Shown: piece by piece, positions 32,801 to 43,151 of the stretch
Layout of the letters: each line of letters starts with the position of its first letter
Numbering within the stretch: the first letter of the stretch is position 1
Origin: Blepharisma stoltei
Lineage: Eukaryota; Ciliophora; Heterotrichea; Heterotrichida; Blepharismidae
Assembly (NCBI GenBank): GCA_914767885.1
Contig: CAJZBQ010000003.1
Span: forward strand, 62,001-126,000
Length of the DNA: 64,000 nt
Reading direction: 5' to 3'
Translations under genes and position numbers: made by a program
Notes under the pieces: model-generated
Told to the model about the DNA's origin: nothing
The model's database searches: none
The model's input: the letters and a program-made list of their open reading frames with translations, nothing else

Positions 32801-35800
32801 TAAGGCTTGCCCTCCAGGTAAAGTATCAAATAAAAATGGGTTTAGCTGCAATGACTGCTCAGTCAATTATAACTATTGCAAAACTATAGCAGGCTGCAAC
32901 TGTCCAAACTGTCCATGCTCTAGTGGGTATTATTCTAACAATCTCCAAGACTACGACTGCAATTCTAAATGCTCAGATGAAAACTGCGATACCTGCACAG
33001 GCCCTGAGCAATGCTGCAAATGCAAAAAACTGACTGATTACATTGATGGATATACTTGTAAATCTTGCCCTGGGAATAAAAAATCAAATAATGATGGGAG
33101 GACTTGTGATAACTGCCAAATAAGTGTTTATGCAGAAGATGGCTCAGTAAGCTGCAAAGATTCGTGTGCCTATCCTTTGTGTGAGATGTGCATTAAGAAA
33201 TCTGACTGTAAAGATTGTGGGGATATAGATATAAATGAAGACTTTCTGTGTTTTAAAATTAGTTTACCAGAGGAAAAGTTTGTCATTGGGGACTGAAGTA
33301 AAAATTTTACTGTAACGAGCAACTGTCAGAGCTGTTTTTCGAGAAAATTGAGTAATGATGAAAATCACAGAGGTCTTAGTATGCCTGATATTAGCAAAAT
33401 TATAAAAAATAATAGCGAAAATGGGGATATAGAATTTGAATGAAACTATGGAAGTGATAGCTCTATTTTTAGAATCAAACCGAGCCCTAGTTTTAATTTG
33501 CAATCACAATTGAGCTTTTCTTTAAATATAAGCGATTCCAGCTATAAGTGGTCAATAACCCCTACCTCTGACAGTTTTTCTAAAAAAATTTCAGAAAAAT
33601 CGCTTGAATGAGTACATATTTCTGTGTATGAAGAATTGTGCTCTAAGAAACATTTTTTGGTTTACCAATTTAAACTGATTAGACAGCAAGCATAGCTATC
33701 AGCAAATTTGAAAGTCAATATTGTGTTTGCTAACAAAAAATTCCCTTGTTCTCTCACGGAGAGGGGCTAATTTTTTTGATAATTATACAAAATTTATAGT
33801 AATTTTTTTTTTCGAAATTAAAAAAATCCCAATTTCGCAAAAATTGTAAAGCAAATATTTATTTATTTGCAATCTGTTTAAAATTAAACAATAATTAGCT
33901 AGAGATTCCATTAATAATAATTATCTTTTAGATATCAATTTTTTTTTTCATCAAAATTTTTATGTTAAATTTCTTTTTTGTTCACTCACGGAGGGTGGAT
34001 TTTTAGGCAGAAATTAGGGATTTTTTCAATGATTTTGGAATTAGTGCTTATTCTTGGTAAATCGGTATATAATATATGGAAAATTTGGGAAGTTTTCTGT
34101 GAATATATCAAACATAGTACTAAATCCAATTTTAAGTAGCTGCAATGCTATTTTTGACGATTTAACTTTATCAGAAATTGGTGGCGCCATGGTATCATGC
34201 TCAATTGATAAATCGACCTATCAGACATTAGAAGTCATCATGGACGGCTCTAAAACTCTCCCTCCTACACTAACCTTTAAAAATAACGTATTTTTGGAAA
34301 ATTTGAACGACACCTCAGGAAATCTCCGATATTTAACATTTGATGTCCCTAGCCCTGAACGGCCAACAGCTAAAATAAAAGCGCCAGGAGAGATTTGCTG
34401 TGGATGCAATCTAAAACTTGATGGCTCTGAATCAGTGGTCTATGGTGATAAAACAACATATTTGTGGACTATCAAGCAAAAATACCAGCAGCAGCTAAAG
34501 GGTGCTGTTGTTAATATTCAAGCGGATTGTAGTGGCGGTAATTTAGATTACAATATAGAGTTATCTGTAACTGACGCATGAAGCCATACAAGCGAACCTT
34601 CTGATAGATGGACTGTAAAAACCAGTCAAAATAAATACACTGTTGAGCTGATTACCCCAAGCATTATATATGTGAATAAAACTGCAGATTTTTCTGTCAA
34701 TTATTATTTTAGTGCAGAAAACTCAAAAATTGTTCCTGACGTGACATGAAATTATTATCCAAAAAGCAACCAAGCTAATAAAAAATTAATTACTGGTCAA
34801 AAAGAAATATCAGTTATATTTAATGAAGAGGGCGATTATAATATTATCGTTGCTATAGGGTATTCACCCTTTTAACTCTCCATATGGCTAATTTAGCTTG
34901 TGAGATATCCAATAGGCTTGAGATAACCCCAATGGAAATCGATCCGCATTCTGTAGGTATATTAATCCAAATGATCCTAATTATCAGGTCCAAACTCTAG
35001 AAAAACAAATTACAGCTAAGCTTGACTTGCCAAAAATAGTAGTCCAAGGTGTCAATACCACGATTAACGCAAAACGAAAATTTCCATTTTATGCTAAACT
35101 TCTTTACAGTGACGGTTCTTCTGATAAAAAATATAGTTTATATCTAAAAGACATCTTCTGTGCAAATGGCACAGTGACGAGGAACATATCCAATAATGGT
35201 GAATTCTTCTACCAGCCAAAGGTTAATGATGATTTTTGGTGCAACTTTACGATCTGGGCAAACCCTAACTCAACAACTTCTCCAGGCATCATTGAAACTG
35301 CTTGCTATTTTAAAGTCACGAAAGTAGAGGTTCCTGAAGTTTCTGTCTCTTATCCACCTGAGTTTTACGACTGGTCAGACTGAATTAGATTTACCCCTTC
35401 GATGCCAAAACAAGAAGGCTTAGAATGCAAATGAGTCCAAAAGTTGCCAAAAGACAATATAATAAGCACATCAACACCAACAAATCAGTGTTCATACTCT
35501 ATTGAACCATTTGTACTTACACCTGGGGTCAGATATAGCTTTGCTATATACCTTTTCTTCTGACTATATCATCCTATTTTTATTTATTTATTAGCTGTTA
35601 TTTATATATTTTAAGCATACAAGTAACTAATATAAGTGACAGTGACAAAAATATAGAAATAGAGACTACCAGACTTGTAAACTGCCCTCCTCAGAATGGG
35701 ACATTTTCAGTAACACCTTCTGAAGGAATTGCTTTAAAAGACCAATTTCAAATAGAATTCAATAGCTGGCGAGATCTTGAAAACAACACGCCTTTTTATT

Positions 35801-38800
35801 ATCTTAATCTTAATTATAGGTTGGCTCTGCCTATTGGCAGCGTCCTCTCTAAGTATCCCCTCGAGAGTTCATGCACTTTGCGATGCAGTCGGTCAAGCTG
35901 GGTCTGGTTGAGATGGTTTTCCCCAGCGGGAAAGGTATCGAAACCTCCTCCTTCGGCCCTGACGCCCATGAGACATCGAAGTCTTCACTCTTTTTCCTTA
36001 CTCCCCCCTCCGTGAGCGAACAAAAAATTCTTGTTCTCTCACAGAGAGGGTTAATTTTTTTTTTAAAAAAATTTATATATAAATTTTATAGAAATTTTTT
36101 TTTTCGAAATTCGCAAAAATTGGAATGCAAATATTAATTTAATTTATAAAAATTTATGTTTTAAAGCGCAATTTGTTAAAATTAAACAGTATAACTCGAG
36201 ATTTTATTATAATAATTATCACTTATATATCAAATTTTTTTATTAAAACAATTTTTGTTAGCTCACGGAGGGTGGGTTTTTGAACAAAAAATAGGGATCT
36301 TTCCAATGGTTTTATTCACTCACGGAGGGGGGGAGTTAGCTTCCTCCTTGATTGCAGCTCCAGTGTTGAGTTGACGGTCTATGGACTTCTGCAGCTGCTG
36401 CTGGGGCAGGACAAAGGTTATCCACACAGAAACCAAAAATAAAATTTCTGGTCACTTTCAGTAAAGGGAAAAGTTCGAAGTCTGAGAGTTAACTCTCAAT
36501 TTCACGCTAGAGATTGCCCAATTGTTCTAGGCATCGCCTTTAGACCTAGCTGGGCTTCCCCTTTCCATCTCTTATTTCCCTTTCCTACAAGGTAAAATCC
36601 GATCTTGAAAGCAGACTTCAGCTAGACTCCAAACACCTCAAGAATTGCTTACCTAGTATTGCTGCCCATTTCTAGTTTTGCAAAAAATTGATATAATTAA
36701 ATATCTGCTCAAAGCTGCATGTCCTGGAGGCCATGCCTTGGCCACGACGTCATATTTAATTATTCTCCAACTTTTTATTATCAAGTTTTGCAAGTGACGA
36801 ATGATGGTGTTGTTGCAATTACTCCTAAAACAACTCAAAACAATTTCAATATTACCTTAGGCAAAGAAGGAAAGGTAAAGTTGCTAGGAAGAGTCTATGA
36901 CAGCCGCGGGACTTTTCAGAATTCAAGCTTGACTATAACTGTGAATCCAAACCAGGAAAATTCAAATCTGCTTGGTGAAGCTAATGCATTAAAAAAAGAG
37001 AGTCTTAAACTTGGAGGCACTGTTTTTGTATCCAAAATGGTCGCTATAGTCCAACTTACTTATTCTAATGAAACCGATCAAAATTCAACGCAAGAAGTTA
37101 TGAGCACTTTAATAGGGGCCTTTAATGAATGGACTGATAAAGATGAGATGAGCCTTTCTGAAGTTAATACTGCTGTAGATGTTCTAAGAGTTTTTGTTAA
37201 CAAATCTGAGTCTCTCAATACTAATTTAATAGAAGATATTACAGGGAGCTTGAAAAATGTTTTGTCTAAAGCAACGAAAATCGACCAAGGAACCTTAACT
37301 CAAGGTATAAAAGTAATAGGCATCATATCGAATAGGACAGAAAGTCTATCAAGCAGCGGAGAAAGCAATAAAACTTCAGCAGAAACATATATACAGGCAC
37401 AGGATATTGTGAAAAATTTGACTGAAAAATATCAAGTTGATACTAATGCAAATGAGCCTCCATATGATATCCCAGGAGACTATATGAACATAACCTTAAT
37501 TACCCTCCCCAAAAATAAGACTTTTGAGCCTAAAATCAATTGATCCAAAAACACCACAGTGCAAATTTCTGTAGATACAAAACATGACAATGACGACTCA
37601 CGATATTTTATTTACGTGCTGACCACTGCCTCATTGAACCGAAGTGAGTCTTTTGTACAAAAATCAAATGAGGAACTCAGCAGCCCAGACTCTTGTTCAA
37701 TGTCAGATGATATTGTCTTATCTTGCTCGATCTTAGAAGTTAAAAACACTTATAATTATTCTGAACCTAATAATCCACAATATATAAAAACTGCAATAGC
37801 TAAATCTTCTGATGATTTTTATAATCCAGGGGTAAAACCTGTTGAAGTGAGCTATGTTATGACAACGATGATAAGTCCATTTGGAGACGGCGATTTTATA
37901 GAATGTGCGACTTTGAATGAAAATAATGGGCTTTTTATTAATATAAAATGCAAAACTAAGGTAAATAAGGACCGTAGTGTTCAGTGTATATGTGAAGCTT
38001 CTGATCTTTTAACGTTGTCCTATATACCTAATATAATTAAGGAAGTAGTTAAAAGACAAATCCCATCTATAAAACCAGATATTTACCTTGGCTTAGCATG
38101 AATATCAATTACTGTTTATCTATTAAATACAGTTATATATGTCATCATATTTATAGACATGAGAAAACTTGATAAGCTTACAAACAAATTTCTTAAAAGA
38201 AAAATAAGCTATGTCCTCAAAGAAACAAAACAAGATATAAAAGATATTGCAGCTAGCAATCAAGATATTGAATATGAGGAATTTATCGAATTATTAAAAG
38301 AAAACTACGATAATCAGATTAAACGTCTAGAAAGCATATTATCTGCTAAGCTTTTAGATAAAGAAGAAAAGAATTGGATGCCGGATTTAATGGTTAAAAA
38401 TAGAATTCTTAACTCCTCCCCATCCTTGATCGAACGACTCGCCATCGTTCGATCAAGGATGGGGTTTAAAAAAATTTTATATATATAAAATAAAAAATAT
38501 ATATATATATATTTTTTTATTTACTTTTAAATAAGAGGGTTAAGAGTATTTAATAATTATTTTTACAGCAAAAATTTGAATTAATTTCATAAAATACCAA
38601 TTTGTAATATTTTATTTTATTAGTTACCCCTTTTTAAACTGTGTAAATTTAATTTGTTCCTTATTGAATTAAATTTTTTTTTTTTTAATTTTAAAGAATC
38701 TTATTTTATTAGATTATTGAGTTTTTAAGTCTAGGTTGATGACTAAATCACTTCGAATGGTTGATTCCGAAGCTTTCTGTCGTCTCAAAGTCTCTGAAAA

Positions 38801-40347
38801 CAACTTCATTATGCACATCTTCCCAAGTTTTTGTAACTAATATATTTTTATATAATTAAAAAATTTGCATGATGTGAAAATCGTTCGATCAAGGATGGAG
38901 TTAATTTCCCCAATTTTTAGGAATTTTTACAGTCAATCGTTCGATTAAGGATGGGGGGAGTAAACAATTTAAAGATTCTTGAAAGAAAAACCAATTTAAA
39001 TTAATAAAAGCAAATATACAAGAGCTAATGGACAAGAAGGATCTACATTTTATAGAAAATATAAACAAAATAAAAAGTCGCGGATCTTGCTTAAAAATAT
39101 GATACTTTATTAGAGGAATTTTTATATCAGATCATACAAAGCTAGAAATAATTGCCGCTATAGAAAATAATTGCAGTTACAAATTCAAAAAAATTTGTAA
39201 AAAGCTCTATAAACGGATAATGAAATTGGTAGCTAATATTGATACAGAAAACTTAAATGAGCTCAGAGTTATCGAATTTAAATATAATCCCCCTGAACCT
39301 GAAAATATCCATATAAAAATATTCGACTATGATACAAACTCTTATGCAAATTTAATGGATTTCTTAAATAAGAATATAACACACAATTTAGATGGAAAAA
39401 ATGATTTTTATCATAAATTTATAAAAGAAAATTTAATTCTTGGGCTAGTTGGATACACAGATTTAAACTTCACAAGGACTGCTAGATTTACATTGCTGAT
39501 GGTAAATGTTTTTATGAACTGCTGGGTATCAATATCGTTTTTCCAAGCTGATGGCTGATTTTATACAACTGAATTGGAAGATTATGGAGTTAATTTAGTC
39601 AAAGTGTTGATAGTCGCTATATCTATGGCAATTGGACTTATTGTTGATATTATTGGACATTTTTTGCCAAATAATTATCTTCAAGAAGAAAATTTGAGTA
39701 ATGAAAAATTTGTAAGTTGAAGGTCGAAAATAGCTTATATATTTAGCTGAAGTTTAATGGTGTATCTTGCCTATAGTGCATGCTTGAATGGAAGCAAACT
39801 AAAAAGTGACCAGCAAATTCAATTAATCCAGGCAATTTTTATTAATTTGCTGAGCAATCTTACATTTTTAGGATTGATAAAGCCAGGGATTATTGCTGCG
39901 TTTCAGTCAGAAGCTGTAAGTCAAAAATTCTCACTCCCATCTTCCTCCCTAAGCGAACAAAATAATTTTGTTCGGGGTAAATTTTTTTAAGACTTTTTTA
40001 GAATGTTTTTCGCAAAATTGAAAAGCAAATTTTGATTTAGTTGTAAAATTTATGTTTTAAAATGCAATTTATGCAAATTAATTAGAATATAAACTAGACA
40101 TTTCATTATACTGATTATCAGTCATATATCTTTTTTTCATAAATATTTTTATATTAATAAATATATGTGTTCGGGTAGGTGGGTTTTTTTGGCAAAAAAT
40201 AGGGACTTTTCCAATGGTTTTGTTTATTCACGGAGGGGGGAGTTAGGAATAAAGAAGATTTTATGTTTTTGTAAAAGAAAAGGGCCTGGAATTGCACCAT
40301 TAGAAAGCTCTGAAACAGAAAGATTTACTCATGATAATAATGTTTAA
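26816..40347 (+). CDS. Gene C: giant Cys-rich REJ/polycystin-like membrane protein
   Basis: Segments 26816-27330, 27448-30865, 31578-33692, 34075-34853, 34924-35546, 35618-35796, 36776-38409, 38961-39930 and 40243-40347 give about 3,445 residues. Signal peptide (MKIIFFFLFLLHL); about 2,000 residues of furin/EGF-like Cys-rich repeats (CDKCPNNCILCDKTTGVCQDC), including three near-identical 195-residue units; PKD-like domain (CNLKLDGSESVVYGDKTTYLW); REJ-like region homologous to genes A and B; GPS-like motif (RSVQCICEASDLLTLSYIP); TM helices (GYTDLNFTRTARFTLLMVNVF) and a basic tail (KKILCFCKRKGPG) matching gene A. Likely a very large surface receptor or adhesion protein. No malectin domain. All joints except 30866-31577 use TA pairs; several joints are inferred from frame only. 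Confidence 0.8.
27331..27447. other. Probable IES, 117 bp
   Basis: The frame stops at TAG 27356-27358. Joining TA 27331-27332 to TA 27448-27449 gives CCYGQFYRTGNCESCP, matching the repeat pattern CCxGxFYNNGSCEPCP. Other TA pairs cannot be excluded. Confidence 0.55.
28093..30432 (+). repeat. 585-bp tandem coding repeats in gene C
   Basis: The word TGTGGSAGTTTATGC occurs at 28093, 28678, 29263 and 29848, exactly 585 bp apart. Units one to three are nearly identical (195 residues each), the fourth is diverged towards its end; a degenerate unit precedes them at 27534. Unit length is a multiple of three, so copy-number change keeps frame. Confidence 0.9.
30866..31577. mobile_element. SINE-like insert with nested MITE in gene C
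   Basis: Imperfect 15-bp direct repeats ATTTGGCCAGTTAGA (30866-30880) and ATTTGCCCAGCTGGA (31578-31592), 12/15 identical. Removing one repeat plus the insert (712 bp) gives CICPAGYYFDTLNC, the expected Cys pattern, in frame. Unlike the other inserts, no TA pair gives this joint. A 387-bp MITE (30958-31344, TTA duplicated) sits inside. Confidence 0.6.
30958..31344. mobile_element. TWA-type MITE nested in the gene C insert
   Basis: TTA at 30955-30957 and 31345-31347; ends CTCCCCCCCCCCTCCGTGAG and CTCACGGAGGGGGGGGGGAGAG, with a subterminal motif copy near 31025. Confidence 0.85.
33693..34074. mobile_element. IES with degenerate MITE in gene C
   Basis: The upstream frame stops at TAG 33693-33695 and resumes in another phase. 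Joining TA 33693-33694 with TA 34075-34076 gives LIRQQAYGKFGKF; TA 34066-34067 is an alternative (9 bp shorter). Inside are MITE words (CTCTCACGGAGAGGGG, GTTCACTCACGGAGGGTGG) whose outer ends are eroded. Confidence 0.55.
34854..34923. other. Probable IES, 70 bp
   Basis: Frame stop TAA at 34873-34875; joining TA 34854-34855 with TA 34924-34925 gives YNIIVANPNGNRSAFC in the required phase. Left end TATAGGGTATTCACCC resembles the TATAGAATTTCCC end of other IESs. Confidence 0.65.
35547..35617. other. IES, 71 bp
   Basis: Joining TA 35547-35548 with TA 35618-35619 gives YSFAIQVTNISDSDK, aligning with the REJ-like part of gene A; without removal the frame ends at TAA. Left end TATACCTTTTC, right end TTTTAAGCA. 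Confidence 0.8.
35797..36775. mobile_element. SINE-like IES (979 bp) with nested MITE in gene C
   Basis: Perfect 11-bp TSD CTTTTTATTAT at 35792-35802 and 36771-36781. TA inside the TSD gives NNTPFYYQVLQV in frame, aligning with NLPISYQIFQV of gene A. The right part is related to the reverse complement of the intergenic element 4798-5332, and the centre to the 14766-15310 family (TCCTCCTTG...GACTTCTGC). A MITE lies at 36001-36336. Confidence 0.9.
36001..36335. mobile_element. TWA-type MITE inside the SINE-like element
   Basis: TTA at 35998-36000 and 36336-36338 (TTA shared with the SINE sequence TTTTTCC-TTA-GCTTCCTCC). Ends CTCCCCCCTCCGTGAGCG and CACTCACGGAGGGGGGGAG; subterminal repeat near 36265. 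Confidence 0.9.
38410..38960. mobile_element. IES made of a second MITE family (551 bp)
   Basis: TAA-type flanks (38410-38412, 38961-38963). Ends CTCCTCCCCATCCTTGATCG and CGATTAAGGATGGGGGGAG are inverted copies; CGTTCGATCAAGGATGG recurs at 38443 and 38882, the first forming a hairpin with the left end. Removal gives KNRILKQFKDSWKKNQF in frame. Confidence 0.85.
39931..40242. mobile_element. TWA-type MITE IES with altered left flank
   Basis: Right flank TTA (40243-40245) but left flank TCA (39931-39933). Removal of 312 bp gives QKFS/L-GIKKILCFCKRKGP in frame, matching FKRIFCCKRR of gene A. The element lacks TA at its left end as written. Confidence 0.8.
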
Positions 40348-40589
40348 TTTCAAAATTAAAATTATAATAACATAGTAATTTGAATAAATCTATTAGAGTA
40401 CTTATAATTGATTTTTAAAAATAATAGTAAATAAAACATAGTCCAGAGCTCTGCAGAGACTAAATTTTGCATTTTTGGCCATTATTAAAATAATTTTGAA
40501 TTATAAAAAATAAATTTTAAATATTATTGAAAAATATTATCTAATTAATTTATTCAAAATTAATACAATCTATAAAGCAATAAAGGATG
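40348..40589. other. Convergent intergenic spacer
   Basis: 242 bp of AT-rich sequence between the 3' ends of gene C and the eIF4B-like gene; nothing recognised. Confidence 0.5.
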
Positions 40590-41765
40590 TTACTCATTAT
40601 TAGTTTCCTGAGCTCTAGGCTGCTTTACTCTGTATTTTCCTTGTCTTCCTCCTGATTTTTCATGTCTCCCTTGCTTATAAGAATTATATTGAGTTTTTGG
40701 TTTCACTTCTACAGGTGGCGGAGCATTAGAAAGAATTTTTTTGGTTTCTTCATCATTTCCCCAAGCTTTTGGTTTTTTTACCTTAATTTCATCAGTTTTT
40801 TCTTCCACCTTAGGCTCTTCTTTTCTCGGCGATTTTTTGACATATCTTTGAGGTTTTCCCTGGGCTTCTTCTACTTTTTCTTCAGGTTTTTCTTGGTTCT
40901 CTGCAGGATTTTCTTGAATTTCTCCTTCTTCTAGCTCTTCTTGCTCATAATCTTCATATTTTTCTTCATATTCTTTTCTTTTTTCTTCTTCCTCTTGCTG
41001 TCTCTTTCTCTCAAATTCTAATTCTTTTGCCAAGGTGTCAATAGGTTTGGCATTTCCAAAAGGATTTGACTTTGGTTTTGGCGGTGGAGGTAATTTTTCT
41101 TCCTCAACTTTGACAGACTGCTCTGAAGATGGTGCAATTACGATTTTTCCTGAATTAATTATTTTTGGCCTTTCTTTAGGCTTTTCTTCTTTTCTAGACT
41201 CATAATTGTTGCTATTGTTGTATCTGCTTCTTTGAGGCTGCTGATATCTTCCTCTTCCGTTGTTTCTTCTTTCTCCTCTTCTTTCTCCTCTATCTCCTCT
41301 ATCTCCTCGATCACCTCTTCCTCTGCCTCTTCTTCTCCCTCCATCATAAGATCCGTCATCTAGATAAATGCTCATATCTCTGTTCCTTAGTACGTCTCCA
41401 TCCCTTTTCGCAATTTTCAAAGCTATTTCTTTATTTGGCATTTTTAAGGCCGCGCTGCCTTTGAACTGATTTCTTTCATTTTTATGCATATCAATCGAAA
41501 TTTCATCTATTTCTTCGTCAGTGAGACCAAAAAATTCATATAGTTCATTTTCATCTCTGATATCATAAGAAATGTTGCAGAGCTTGAGACAATAAGGAGG
41601 GCTTGCGCTTTCGATTTTTGATGATAAAGATTTTATAGGTTGAGATGATGACAAAGTGACGGATTGTGACTGCTGAGGAGCTTCTTCGTTTTTTGGAGGC
41701 TGCTCTTCTTCAGACAAATCCTCATCACTGTCATCTGCCCAATTCGACCTTTTCGGTCCTTCCAT
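40590..41765 (-). CDS. eIF4B-like RNA-binding protein (391 aa)
   Basis: Uninterrupted ORF, ATG 41765 to TAA 40590. N-terminal acidic patch (WADDSDEDLSEEE), an RRM at about residues 55-135 (YCLKLCNISYDIRDENELYEF ... NQFKGSAAL), an Arg/Gly-rich segment about 143-180 (GRGRGDRGDRGDRGERRG), then PPPPKPKSNPFGNAKPID followed by a Glu-rich helix. This order and the SNPFGxAKP phrase are those of eIF4B/eIF4H-type translation factors, which stimulate the eIF4A helicase. The assignment rests on architecture; another RRM-RGG protein is possible. No IES, in contrast to most neighbours. Confidence 0.7.
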   Translation of the reverse strand: MEGPKRSNWADDSDEDLSEEEQPPKNEEAPQQSQSVTLSSSQPIKSLSSKIESASPPYCLKLCNISYDIRDENELYEFFGLTDEEIDEISIDMHKNERNQFKGSAALKMPNKEIALKIAKRDGDVLRNRDMSIYLDDGSYDGGRRRGRGRGDRGDRGDRGERRGERRNNGRGRYQQPQRSRYNNSNNYESRKEEKPKERPKIINSGKIVIAPSSEQSVKVEEEKLPPPPKPKSNPFGNAKPIDTLAKELEFERKRQQEEEEKRKEYEEKYEDYEQEELEEGEIQENPAENQEKPEEKVEEAQGKPQRYVKKSPRKEEPKVEEKTDEIKVKKPKAWGNDEETKKILSNAPPPVEVKPKTQYNSYKQGRHEKSGGRQGKYRVKQPRAQETNNE

Positions 41766-42189
41766 TATAAAGGAAAATAATGGTAAAAATTATGCGCAAA
41801 GAGGAAAAGGTGAAGAAAAACTAATAAAAAGTCGCAGAAAAAGAAGGAAAAGCGGGGAAATTATGGGCAATGATTTAGCTGCAGGAAAAGATTTCTGATA
41901 GAAAAGCTACTGGCTTATTAATTATATCAAGAATGTCTGAGAAAAATAAAGGCAGAATTTAAGGAAAATTTATGAGGTTTTGTGAGATTTTAATTAATTT
42001 TTATTATTCATATGCAAAACTAAGATAAAGTTAAAAATAATGCAGTCAAAATTAATTTAATTATTTTTTCTCCCTAAATCTATTAAATTAATCCATTATA
42101 CCTCTCATATGGAATATTTTGTCTACATATACATCTAAGATATTCCCTTCCTTGATTTATTTTAAAACAGATATATATAAAAAATGATG

Positions 42190-42685
42190 ATCTAATCACA
42201 ATCTATCTCTGGCAAAACTAGGCGAGAAGCAAGTTAAGATTCAGGCTTGATAAGCGATTATGTATATCGGGTAGGTTTTGAATTAGTTCCTGTGGTTCGA
42301 AAGAAGTAACTTTCAATGTTCTTCGAGACCTGAGGCGGACTTTACCTGATGCCAGGGTTGCAGCCTAGGTTTTTTTTCCTGTAGTTACTGAGGGTACTCA
42401 CACCCGTTAGACTCTAGGCTTTTTCTGAAAATAGCTACCGCCAAATTGTCCGATGCAGGATCGTAGAAGTCTATAGTCCACCACTAAAAACTGGAGCTGA
42501 AAGGAGATATCTTCGGCAGACGAAATCGGATAGTGTCCGGAGAAGGAGCAAGATGGTTTGTGAGACAACTTGCCAGCAAACTTATCTCAATTGTTTAAGT
42601 ATGCACTGGGGATATCGCAAAGAGGACAATCCTCAAAGGTCTTTGTGACTTCATAACCACTTAGCCAAGCCCATCTGCTAATTAG
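42190..42685. mobile_element. SINE-like element (unclassified)
   Basis: GC-richer, non-coding, with short reverse-orientation motifs; contains CCTGTGGTTCGAAAGAAG, which resembles a B box. It directly precedes a copy of the 14766-15310 family, separated by TAGGATTAGGATTA. No clear flanking duplication, so the ends are approximate. Confidence 0.45.
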
Positions 42686-42689
42686 GATT

Positions 42690-43150
42690 AGGATTACTAA
42701 AACTCAGGTGTTAGCCATATTGGTGACGTAGTCACTAAAGACCCCCTGTACAGAAAGTTCTACCGCTTTTCGGCTCCAGCCCAGAGGGTCTATTCCTCTA
42801 CAAGTGCTCTTCTGGTACCTTCTGTTTCCTCATTGCCTTGTTGCTCCAGTCTTGAGTGGGCGGGCTTATAGATTTCTGCTGCCCCTGCTACGGCGATTAG
42901 TAGCTTGATTCCCAGATTCTTGGAGTTTATCGGATGTTGAAGTGCCTCCATTCAACAGCTACAGGAAAAAGACTGTTCCCCTATGGCCTTGGCCAAAGCC
43001 TCCAGTTCCTCGGTAGAATTATTATCGGTCCTCAGATCCAAAGGACGTTGTTGAGCAACTCCATTTCCAACCCCAGGAAACTATCCAAATCCTATCCAGA
43101 TGCACACCTCTTGAACTTGAGTTTTCTCAGCTCTGAGTCCATCCCAATCT
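42690..43150 (+). mobile_element. SINE-like element, same family as 14766-15310
   Basis: Aligns along its length with the gene A insert: GTTAGCCATATTGGTGRCG, CAGCCCAGAGGGTCTAT, CAGTCTTGAGTGGGCGG, GATCCAAAGGACG. About 80-85% similar by eye. Ends next to the stop codon of the convergent gene at 43152. Confidence 0.8.
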
Positions 43151-43151
43151 C

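Larger units (their letters stand above)
41766..43151. other. Intergenic region with two SINE-like elements
   Basis: About 420 bp of AT-rich upstream sequence for the eIF4B-like gene, then GC-richer retroposon-like sequence from about 42190 to 43150, which reaches to one base from the stop codon of the macro-domain gene. Confidence 0.6.

Noticed and set aside
35821-36137. Short ORFs in 35821-36137
   Set aside because: Retroposon and MITE sequence inside the gene C IES.
40662-40934. 90-codon + strand ORF opposite the eIF4B-like gene
   Set aside because: Phe/Leu-rich antisense of Lys/Glu-rich coding sequence.
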